From: Geobacillus stearothermophilus ATCC 12980
Lineage (GTDB): Bacteria; Bacillota; Bacilli; Bacillales; Anoxybacillaceae
Length of the DNA stretch: 64,000 nt
Assembly: GCF_030369615.1 (NCBI RefSeq)
Contig: NZ_CP128494.1
Location: 468,001-532,000, forward strand
Direction of reading: 5' to 3'
Shown: positions 7,551 through 15,852 of the stretch, in pieces
Layout: every line of letters begins with the position of its first letter
How positions within the stretch are numbered: position 1 is the stretch's first letter
Notes under the pieces: generated by a model
Told to the model about the DNA's origin: nothing
Seen by the model: the letters and a program-made list of their open reading frames with translations, nothing else
The model's database searches: none
Position numbers and translations under genes: made by a program

Positions 7551-7970
7551 TTAAAATGTAATTTTCATTAATAAAAATAAACAAACGATAGAGAGAAAAA
7601 ATACTAATGTACTCCCGAAAAGTCTCACGCATGCTTCTTTATGTTTGAGTTCTAACTTCTTTTCTTTTAATAACATTGGTTGTTCTTTTCTTTGTTGATA
7701 CAAACCGAATAGGAGAATGATGCTGGCAAAGAGATTTCCAATAAGCAATTGAGATGCAGCTACCATCCACAATGTTACATATGATAACTTGACATGCCTT
7801 TTGTTTTCTAAATCATTTACCGCTACTTTTGTTAATACAGCAAAAAAAGGATTTAGCATCGCTATAACAAACATAATGGTGATGATCGGCTCGCGGATTA
7901 CCGGAGTGAAAAATGTTTGATGCGCATGAAGCGTCACTAAGTACAGGCAAGTGACAAAAATCAATGGCAC
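7551..7970 (-). CDS. Hypothetical four-helix membrane protein, probably frameshifted at its 5' end
   Basis: The visible frame starts at a GTG (7970) without a ribosome binding site and codes for 139 residues with four hydrophobic segments and a Lys/Glu-rich loop ('LLKEKKLELKHKEA'). An ATG 50 bases upstream (8020) opens another frame, 'MAKSAVFLKQPF', that would join this one if the seven-T run near 8000 had one more T, giving 'MAKSAVFFKAAIYFFYAVPL' and one more hydrophobic start. I suspect either an ancestral longer protein or a sequence error. It sits between the RpiR regulator and the IIA gene of the maltose PTS operon; the function is unknown. Confidence 0.6.
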   Translation of the reverse strand: MPLIFVTCLYLVTLHAHQTFFTPVIREPIITIMFVIAMLNPFFAVLTKVAVNDLENKRHVKLSYVTLWMVAASQLLIGNLFASIILLFGLYQQRKEQPMLLKEKKLELKHKEACVRLFGSTLVFFLSIVCLFLLMKITF

Positions 7971-8061
7971 TGCATAAAAAAAGTAAATGGCTGCTTTAAA
8001 AAAACAGCGCTTTTAGCCATTATGGTCTGAGAGTTCCAAGTCAAAAAATTTTTCGATCTCC

Positions 8062-8844
8062 TCAAGGTTGTTCACCATTTTTTTCTTCATTTTGCAGTTG
8101 CTTAAGATAATCGACATAGTGACTAAAAAGCATCTCTCCTATAATAAAAAAAGAAGCAAATGTGTTGAGCTTAGTGTCATCACTTAATTCGTTGCTCGAG
8201 CTATTGGCATATAAGTTAAAAGGAGTCATTCTTGCCAGGTGATTATTTTTTAAGTTTGTTACTGAAATAAATGGTATTCCTTTTGCAACCAATGACTGAA
8301 TTGCCGGAAAAATTGTCGGAGTATCTCCAGAAAAAGAAATAATAATGACTAAATCATTTATAGTCAGGTCTTTAATTACCATTTCCAATTCAGTTTGCGC
8401 CTGAATGACATGTAAATATTTTTGTACGGCCAAAAACATTCGTTGTAATTCAAAGGCACAGTCTAATTGCGCCGTACCAGTTCCATAAATAAATATTCTT
8501 TGCGCGTGATGGATTAATTTGCAGATTTCAGAAAAATCCTTTTTCTTGATATATTTTAATGTTTCGAGAATATCGTTTCTTAAAATTTCGACTTGGCTTT
8601 TATCACTATTGCCTCCTTCTTGTTCCTGCCATTTCAGAAACACACGAAACTCACTATATCCACTAAACCCAAGCTTTTGAGCTAATCTTAAAATGGATGA
8701 GCGTGAAACATTGCACTTTTCTGCTAAACTGTTGATTCCTAATTTGTGGCATTCGCTTTTATTGTTTAAAATATACTTTAAAATATGCAAATCGGTCTCA
8801 TTTAGTTGATTATAATGTTTATTGATCAATTCTTCGATTTTCAT
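8062..8844 (-). CDS. RpiR/MurR-family regulator (GlvR-like)
   Basis: A 260-residue regulator. Residues 1-80 are the RpiR helix-turn-helix domain ('INSLAEKCNVSRSSILRLAQ'). Residues 115-235 are a SIS sugar-phosphate binding domain ('IFIYGTGTAQLDCAFELQRM', 'LVIIISFSGDTPTI'). The start has a very strong binding site (AAGGAAGGAGG). In B. subtilis the equivalent GlvR activates the malA-glvR-malP operon, and here all three genes are present in the same island. The order differs, and IS elements separate this gene from malA. Its upstream region contains the dyad CTAC...GTAG (8874-8895), a possible operator. Confidence 0.85.
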   Translation of the reverse strand: MKIEELINKHYNQLNETDLHILKYILNNKSECHKLGINSLAEKCNVSRSSILRLAQKLGFSGYSEFRVFLKWQEQEGGNSDKSQVEILRNDILETLKYIKKKDFSEICKLIHHAQRIFIYGTGTAQLDCAFELQRMFLAVQKYLHVIQAQTELEMVIKDLTINDLVIIISFSGDTPTIFPAIQSLVAKGIPFISVTNLKNNHLARMTPFNLYANSSSNELSDDTKLNTFASFFIIGEMLFSHYVDYLKQLQNEEKNGEQP

Positions 8845-8851
8845 TGTTTGA

Positions 8852-8909
8852 TCCTCCTTCCTTTAAAAAAGTCTACTAAATAACTGTACTGTAGTTGAGC
8901 AATTTTCAT
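8852..8909. repeat. Left arm of an inverted repeat flanking the inner IS cluster
   Basis: The leader of the RpiR gene, read on the minus strand (GCTCAACTACAGT ... CTTTTTTAAAGGAAGGAGGA), recurs on the plus strand at 11471-11521 (GCTCATCTACAGT ... CTTTTTAAAGGAAGGAGGA). Between the matching ends, a ten-base core is inverted in one copy relative to the other (CAGTTATTTA against TAAATAACTG). Confidence 0.6.
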
Positions 8910-8950
8910 TACAATAATTACCATGTAAAAAGAGACAAACGGAGTACCCC

Positions 8951-9599
8951 TTATGCCACATGAAGCTGTTTTTTAACGACATCAATGGGAATATCTTGTT
9001 TCGCTGCATCGTAAATAAACTCCACGAGGCTATGTCCTTTCTTCTTTCGAAGGAAGTCAAGCCCGGTAGAGAAATCGCTGTTGGATTCGACCATACTGTA
9101 CACATAAGCGAGTTGCACCAAGATCCAATACCGTTTCACCGCCCGACGTTGACGAACGCGGTACCCATCGAGCTTCAGCTGGTCTTTCGCTTGTCGAAAA
9201 AAGCATTCGATCGACCAACGCTGGGCATAGTAGCGCAAGATCTCTTCATCGCTTAGCTCCCGGTCGGTGCTCAAGACGCAGTGAAGATGTTCAGGTGTCA
9301 TCGGCTGATCGGCTTTCCAAGCCAACAACACAACGGCATCATCGAGACCTTTCAGCGCTCCCTCGTAGCGATACACGCGATAACGCTCTTCTCCCACCGT
9401 GACGAGATGGGTGTCTTCCGCGATGGTTGGGATGAAAGCTCTCGTGATGCAGATCGGTCAAGGTTCCCGCAAATCCTTTCGTTGTCAGCGCATCGATAAT
9501 ATGAATGAGATGTTTCATGACCGGCTTAGAGAAATAAAGGGCCAGCCCCAACATTGCGAAAAACTTGTCGATTCCTTGGTGATGTGGTAGTCTATTCAT
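8951..9599 (-). pseudogene. IS4-like transposase, internally deleted
   Basis: The start 'MNRLPHHQGIDKFFAMLGLA' follows AAGGAGG and runs about 52 residues to 'FHPNH'. There it fuses out of frame to the C-terminal third, beginning 'DTHLVTVGEERYR' and containing the IS4 YREK motif ('YAQRWSIECFFRQAKDQLKL'), and ends '...VVKKQLHVA'. The middle of the protein, with the first two catalytic Asp residues, is missing. In intact relatives about 190 residues lie between these parts. The element cannot move by itself. An inverted repeat, AGACATGAAC (9601-9610) and its complement (9659-9668), would fold the ribosome binding site into a stem in read-through transcripts. Confidence 0.8.
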
Positions 9600-9668
9600 G
9601 AGACATGAACCTCCTTGAGAATGGTTTGGTGACACATCTATTCTAATCAAGGAATCGGGTTCATGTCT

Positions 9669-9749
9669 CCCTCTAGAAATGTTGATGTATCAAGGCTTTT
9701 CGGCCCCTCAGGGGTGTCCAAAAAATATTTTTCGACAAAATCCCTTACA
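9669..9749 (-). repeat. 81-bp dispersed repeat, copy 1
   Basis: This segment, read on the minus strand, is nearly identical to 33526-33607 on the plus strand, with a handful of substitutions. It contains the near-palindrome TGTCGAAAAATATTTTTTG and ends CTAGAGGG. Here it lies upstream of the broken IS4-like transposase. Confidence 0.75.
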
Positions 9750-10054
9750 TCCTTTTTCAGTTTTGTGGATATCTTACAGACCTAGGGTGCGCTTCGCGGT
9801 CGCGTCTGGGGATATTTTCCTGCCGTGGGGGGGAAGCATATTCGATGCACCCTTTGGATCTCCGCGTCGCTGATGAGGACGAACCCTCCCACGTCTCCGG
9901 GCGTCTTCGCGCCAACATTCCCTCGTTCGGTCTCGTCATCAGGCGGAGGCCGGCCAAGCTCCTTTAGGGACTCAAGGTCGAATGGATGAAATCACGCCAG
10001 CTTCTCCGGTGTCATCTCGTTGTCCAACGATTCTTCCGTTCGCAGGGGGAGGCC
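9750..10054 (-). other. GC-rich noncoding stretch beside the IS110 element; possible structured RNA
   Basis: About 300 bases without a credible gene. The part 9775-9970 is markedly GC-rich compared with the island and is rich in inverted sequences, for example CTGATGA near 9873 with TCATCAG near 9936 closing a roughly 75-base stem-loop. It lies directly 3' of the IS110-family recombinase. In the IS1111 branch of this family the noncoding 3' end encodes the bridge RNA, so that is a candidate role, unproven from sequence alone. AAGCTCCTTTAGGGA (9956-9970) resembles AAGCTCCTAACGGGA at 11421-11435 and may mark element ends. Confidence 0.4.
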
Positions 10055-11435
10055 TTAGGCCGCCCGTTGCACCTGGGACAAGACGTCCTGTTTCATTCGC
10101 TCCGCGTCAAACGCTTGTTTCTTCGTACAAATCGCAAACAGCACATTCAACAGCTTCCGGCACAAGGCGACGATGGACTGCTTTCCGGTCAGCGGATTGA
10201 CGGATCGGGTCGTATAATACTCATGCAGCTCGCGAAACGCCTCGTTATGCCGAATCAGCGGAATCATCGCCCGAAACAGCACCGAGCGCAACCGTTTCCG
10301 TCCCCGTTTGGAGATGTGCTTTTGCCCTTTGCGCTGGCCGGAGGAGTTCTCCTTGAGCGTCAGGCCCGCCAACTTCACCAATTGGCGCGGGTCTCGATAA
10401 TGGGCGAAGCTGCCGATCTCCGCCAGCAGATCGATGATCGTGGCGTCTCCCAACCCGTCGACCGTTTTCAACCATTGGTACTCCATCGTCGTTTGAACCA
10501 ATGCCTTCAACTCGGCGTCCAGTGCAGCGATCTCCGCCTCCAATTGGCGGTATCGGCGGACGAGCGCGGCGATCTCAAACCGGGCCATCGCTGTCCCTTC
10601 CGTCACCCCAATCGAGTCCTTCGCGGTGTTGATCAACGCCTGAATTTTGGCCTTCTGCGGGCATTTCATCCCTTTGCTTTGCCGGTACACCTCGATGAGC
10701 TCCTCGGCGGTCCGACCGGCCATATCAGCCGGAAGCGGCGTCCACTCCAACACCGAAAGCGCCGTTTTCCCCAAGTCACGAAACACGGTCCAAAACTCTG
10801 GAAAATACCGATCCGTCCAGCGGACGATCGCGTTTTTCACCGCCGTCTGTTCCTTGCGGAGCTTCTCTTTGAGCGTGCTTCCCACGCGCAAATCGGCTTC
10901 GATCTCGTGCAGCAGCCGGGGAACGAGGAATCGTCCGTCTTTTGCCAGTCTGGCAATGACCAGGGCGTCTTTGGCGTCGTGTTTCGTCGGCAGGTTGTCA
11001 TCGAGTTCTTTCGACCGGCACACATGCGCCGGGTTGACCATGACCAACGGGATCCCGTGCTCCTCGAGGAAGTAGGCTAGGTTCAACCAGTAGTGCCCGG
11101 TCGGCTCCACCGCGACGATCACCTCTGACTTCCCAAACGCTTGCATCGCCTCCTGAATCGCTTTATACAGCTGCTGAAACCCCTCTTTCGACTGGAAGAT
11201 CGGGAACGACTTGCGAAGCACGCGCCCCCGGTCATCCACGAAGCAGGCGTAGTGGGTTCGTTTCGCGATATCGATGCCCACGACAAGCGTTTGTTCCGTA
11301 ACTTGATCAATTTTATAGTTTTGTGTACAATTCATCTGAAGTCCTCCTTGGTATGGTGAGTGATGTGGTTGACACCCCTGCATCATACCAAGAGGGCTTT
11401 TTTTGATCAAGTCCCCGGAAAAGCTCCTAACGGGA
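9956..11435 (-). mobile_element. IS110-family insertion sequence (ends tentative)
   Basis: The element holds one recombinase gene. Direct repeats of 15 bases with three mismatches (9956-9970 and 11421-11435) bracket it, in line with the core duplication and lack of terminal inverted repeats in this family. A hairpin formed by GGTATGGTGAGTGATG (from 11351) and CATCATACC lies upstream of the gene. The true boundaries could extend to about 9760 if the GC-rich 3' stretch belongs to it. Confidence 0.55.
10055..11335 (-). CDS. IS110-family transposase (DEDD recombinase)
   Basis: A 426-residue recombinase. The N-terminal DEDD RuvC-like domain shows 'VVGIDIAKRTHYACFV' (near residue 18), 'VIVAVEPTGHYWLNLAYF' (near 75) and 'KHDAKDALVIARLA' (near 120). 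The C-terminal Transposase_20 domain shows 'LKTVDGLGDATIIDLLAEIG' and 'KLAGLTLKENSSGQRKG' with the catalytic Ser region. ATG 11335 has AAGGAGG 8 bases upstream; the longer open frame lacks a site. The gene is intact and may be active. It interrupts the maltose operon between malA and the RpiR gene. Confidence 0.9.
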   Translation of the reverse strand: MNCTQNYKIDQVTEQTLVVGIDIAKRTHYACFVDDRGRVLRKSFPIFQSKEGFQQLYKAIQEAMQAFGKSEVIVAVEPTGHYWLNLAYFLEEHGIPLVMVNPAHVCRSKELDDNLPTKHDAKDALVIARLAKDGRFLVPRLLHEIEADLRVGSTLKEKLRKEQTAVKNAIVRWTDRYFPEFWTVFRDLGKTALSVLEWTPLPADMAGRTAEELIEVYRQSKGMKCPQKAKIQALINTAKDSIGVTEGTAMARFEIAALVRRYRQLEAEIAALDAELKALVQTTMEYQWLKTVDGLGDATIIDLLAEIGSFAHYRDPRQLVKLAGLTLKENSSGQRKGQKHISKRGRKRLRSVLFRAMIPLIRHNEAFRELHEYYTTRSVNPLTGKQSIVALCRKLLNVLFAICTKKQAFDAERMKQDVLSQVQRAA

Positions 11436-11470
11436 ATGCTCCTTTTTTGTATGGATGTAAATTTATGTTA

Positions 11471-11521
11471 GTGAATTTGCTCATCTACAGTAAATAACTG
11501 TTTCTTTTTAAAGGAAGGAGG
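11471..11521. repeat. Right arm of the inverted repeat flanking the inner IS cluster
   Basis: Inverted partner of 8852-8909. It keeps a strong ribosome binding site (AAAGGAAGGAGG) on the plus strand but no gene follows it; the sequence runs into the malA terminator instead. Confidence 0.6.
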
Positions 11522-11525
11522 AGAA

Positions 11526-11565
11526 CGAAACAAAAAGTACAAAGTGCTGTACTTTTTGTTTCGTA
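11526..11565 (-). terminator. Terminator-like hairpin 3' of malA
   Basis: A perfect 16-bp stem, ACGAAACAAAAAGTAC with its complement and an 8-base loop. On the plus strand a T-rich tail follows (TTCTTTTTT); on the minus strand it lies 8 bases after the malA stop. Confidence 0.65.
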
Positions 11566-11572
11566 TTCTTTT

Positions 11573-12922
<1,350 letters not shown>

Positions 12923-12926
12923 TTAT

Positions 12927-12941
12927 GATGAGCGCTTTCAT
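12927..12941 (-). promoter_or_regulatory. Candidate cre (CcpA site) upstream of malA
   Basis: ATGAAAGCGCTCATC on the minus strand fits the cre consensus WTGNAANCGNWNNCW at 13 of 15 positions. It lies 26 bases before the malA start. Confidence 0.45.
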
Positions 12942-13065
12942 TACTGTTATAGCAAATCGAAAATATGGGAACAATGGATTCCAGCCATTCTGGACCTAAT
13001 CACACTTTCCGTTCTTTTTCACATTAGATAAGAATTTTCCCAGCTTCATCATTATGAGATGATCG

Positions 13066-14667
13066 TTACGATTCTGTTTTAAATCCCTTTTCTTCCAAAG
13101 CTTTCTCAAACTGCTCTCGCACTTGTGGGACCGATAAACCGACGATCACTTGAATTGCCTTGCCATTACGAACGACACCATGAGCTCCCGCAGACTTGAA
13201 CACACTATCCGGCGCGACTTTTGATTCATCATTCACACTAACGCGAAGACGTGTGGCACAATTGGTAACCGCCTCGATATTTTCAGGACCGCCAAGCGCA
13301 TCTAAAAATTGTAATGCTTGAACCGTATAGCTGTTGCCACTGCCATTTTGGTTAGCTTGTTTTTTTGCTTTATAATCTGCTTTCGTATATAATTTCATCT
13401 CTGATGAATCATCTGCTTCGCGTCCCGGCGTTGCAACATTAAATTTAAGAATCAAATATCGGAAAACAAAGAAGTAAATGATCATAAATATGAACCCGAT
13501 TGCCCATTGTATTAAATAAGTCGTGCTATGATATTTAAATAATGGAATCCAGTTTGAAGTAGCGATTTCTAACAGTCCCCCGCCCATATTTCCTACAGCG
13601 CCGAATGCATACATCACCGCTGCCATTGTGGCTGCTAAAAATGCATGCACTGCAAATAACCAAGGTGCCACAAATAGGAAAGTAAATTCAATTGGTTCTG
13701 TAACTCCAGCAATAACAGCCGTTAAAGCGGCAGAGATTAATAGCCCTGCAACCTGTTTTCTTTTTTCTGGCTTTGCAGTAACATACATCGCTAATGCAAT
13801 ACCTGGAATGCCAAAGATTTTAGACATCCCATGCAATGCAAATCCGCCTTGCGGGAACATTTCCTTTAAAGAATGCGCAGATGTTGCGTATTCTGGTAAA
13901 TGCTCGATCCAATACTTAGCGATTCCTCCTTCAACAACCGCAGGGCCAAAGACAAATGGACCGTAGATGAAGTGATGCAGCCCTGTTGGAATAAGTAAGC
14001 GCTCTAAAAATGTATACAACCAAACCCCAAGCACTCCTGAGCTTGCCAAAAATCCTTGTAAAGATGCAATGCCATGTTGTACGATTGGCCAAATATAGGC
14101 TGTTATTAAAGCAACTGGAAGCATCACAAGGAACGCAATAATCACCACAAATGATGAACCTTGAAAAATGCCAAGGAAATCTGGAAGCTTCGTATCGAAG
14201 AAGCGGTTATGAAGCGCTACAACAATAGAAGATATAACGATCGCTCCAATAATGCTCGTATCTAATGTTTTGATTCCCGCAATCATTGTCAAACCGCTAA
14301 CTCCGCCAGCTTCCTGGCTGAAATCTACACCAAATTTATCTCCCCAAAGAGTCAATATAGCGTTAATAAAATAGTTGAATGTTAAATAAGTAACAATCGC
14401 TTCCATACAAGCTCTCGCATGGGCCTTTTTTGCCAACGCAATCGGAATGCCTATAACAAACAATAACGGCATTTGTCGGAAGACCGTCCATCCACCCTCT
14501 TCTACTACCGTCCAAAACTTGTACCACATTCCGTTCGGATCAGCAATGGATCCCATGATATCAGGATTTTTAAACAAGATGGTCAAGCCAACGACTATAC
14601 CAGCGAACGGAAAAAGCAACACCGGTACAAACATAGCTGCACCAAACCGCTGAATTTTTTGCATCAT
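13066..14667 (-). CDS. malP: PTS maltose transporter, EIICB
   Basis: A 533-residue two-domain PTS protein. Residues 1-420 form the IIC membrane domain (about ten helices; 'TGLHHFIYGPFVFGPAV' and 'GVTEPIEFTFLFVAPWL' are diagnostic). Residues 455-530 form the IIB domain with the phosphorylated Cys in 'AVTNCATRLRVSV'. It closely resembles B. subtilis MalP (GlvC) and, like it, has no IIA domain; the IIA gene at 7016 in the same island could serve it. ATG 14667 is chosen because AAGGAG lies 9 bases upstream and the start 'MMQKIQRFG' matches MalP; an in-frame GTG lies 6 bases upstream. It leads the minus-strand operon. Confidence 0.93.
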   Translation of the reverse strand: MMQKIQRFGAAMFVPVLLFPFAGIVVGLTILFKNPDIMGSIADPNGMWYKFWTVVEEGGWTVFRQMPLLFVIGIPIALAKKAHARACMEAIVTYLTFNYFINAILTLWGDKFGVDFSQEAGGVSGLTMIAGIKTLDTSIIGAIVISSIVVALHNRFFDTKLPDFLGIFQGSSFVVIIAFLVMLPVALITAYIWPIVQHGIASLQGFLASSGVLGVWLYTFLERLLIPTGLHHFIYGPFVFGPAVVEGGIAKYWIEHLPEYATSAHSLKEMFPQGGFALHGMSKIFGIPGIALAMYVTAKPEKRKQVAGLLISAALTAVIAGVTEPIEFTFLFVAPWLFAVHAFLAATMAAVMYAFGAVGNMGGGLLEIATSNWIPLFKYHSTTYLIQWAIGFIFMIIYFFVFRYLILKFNVATPGREADDSSEMKLYTKADYKAKKQANQNGSGNSYTVQALQFLDALGGPENIEAVTNCATRLRVSVNDESKVAPDSVFKSAGAHGVVRNGKAIQVIVGLSVPQVREQFEKALEEKGFKTES

Positions 14668-14696
14668 GCCCACTCACTCCTTCTTCTCAAATTTTT

Positions 14697-14740
14697 TGAT
14701 AACGCTTTCCTTTTCTTTATAACATGAACTTTTTTGGCAA
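14697..14740 (-). promoter_or_regulatory. Promoter and candidate cre of the malP operon
   Basis: On the minus strand TTGTTT and TATAAA are 17 bases apart. Just downstream AGGAAAGCGTTATCA (14697-14711) fits the cre consensus at 14 of 15 positions. Together they suggest CcpA-mediated repression at initiation or by roadblock. Confidence 0.55.
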
Positions 14741-14869
14741 ACAACAAAACGGAAGTAAGCTGTTCGTTTTCACTTCTCTTGTTATTTTTCCCAAAATTAA
14801 AGAAAATTCCCAGAATGAGCAGCTATATATGGAATACTAGAGATATTCTTCATAGTCCACCATAAATTT

Positions 14870-15748
14870 TAAGAACAGATCGAGCCAAACTTCAAAAACA
14901 ATATGTATCGATTTTGTGTTTTGTATCAGCTCAACTATCGAGTATCCAGATTCATCTTCAACGTCGAAATCTTCATTTGTTGAAACAGAAGGGCGAGGTC
15001 ATCATCGCCGTCCATGTCCTTGGAAAGTTGTTAGGCTTCACTTCCGAACGGGCTTGGCATCGGTTTGTGATCGGGAATTTGTTTTCCAAGGACTTGTTCC
15101 CTGAACGTTCTCGATACAACCGTCGCTGCCGAGCGCTTGGCTTTGCGATCAAGTGGATGCGGCACCAGCTGGCCAAGCGTGGACAACACCATGCGTATGC
15201 GATCGTGGACAGTTTGCCGATCGAGCTGTGTCATTCATCCCGAATGTATCGCGCCAAACGGTTTCGTGGAATTGCGGATATTGGCTATTGTGCTTCGAAA
15301 AAGATCGCTTTCTATGGGTTGAAACTTCATCTGCAGGTCACCGACCAAGGGCTTCCGATGGGATATGTCGTCACTGAAGCGTCTTGTCACGATCGGGTGG
15401 CCGCTGAAACCGTCATGATGCAAATTCCACATCCATATAACCTAGGTGACAAGGGTATATCAGCCAAACGCTGCAAAAGAAGCTGTACGAAGAGCATCGA
15501 GTCGCTTTTTGGACGCCCGTTCGAAAAAATCAGCGAATTCGCCAATCGGACGCATGGAAACAGTGGATGAAACGAAAACGCAAAGTGTTGAAACCGTGTT
15601 TTCGATTTTAGTCGATTCGTATCGGATCACCGAGATTCGAGCGAACTCGGTTTCTGGATTTGAAACGGCACAGGATGGTATTTTACTGGCTTACTCCCTT
15701 GTTGTTCTTGGGCTAGTTGAGCGTTAAGACTCAACTAGCACCACGGGT
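14870..15748 (+). pseudogene. IS982-family element, truncated and frameshifted
   Basis: Similarity to the intact copy at 5990 starts near 14870 ('ACAGATCG'), inside the transposase start, so the left inverted repeat and promoter are lost. The frame runs to 'YNLGDKG' and then shifts near 15455 ('YISQTLQKK' continues in another frame). It shifts again at AAAGTGTTGAAACC near 15590, where one A seems lost from the catalytic 'KVIETVFS' block. The right inverted repeat (15735-15748) is intact and forms the right end of the island. Nucleotide differences from copy 1 are frequent, so the two were already different elements and did not arise by a recent duplication. Confidence 0.85.
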
Positions 15749-15821
15749 TCATCAATCATTTTTTCGCTAGTCTTGAAAAAAGAGAGTTGTATATTTCCGT
15801 CATGTAGTGTACAGTGGATAG

Positions 15822-15835
15822 TGAAAACGTGTGCA
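15822..15835 (+). promoter_or_regulatory. Candidate cre upstream of the alpha-glucosidase gene
   Basis: TGAAAACGTGTGCA deviates from the core cre pattern at one of 14 positions and lies just before the ribosome binding site. A promoter-like pair, TTGTAT and TACAGT, 17 bases apart, lies upstream. Confidence 0.45.
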
Positions 15836-15852
15836 CAAAGGGGGAGGAAGCC

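Noticed and set aside
9986..11080. A 364-codon open frame on the plus strand across the IS110 recombinase gene
   Set aside because: It is antisense to a clearly conserved DEDD recombinase, is rich in Arg, His and Gln, and has no ribosome binding site.
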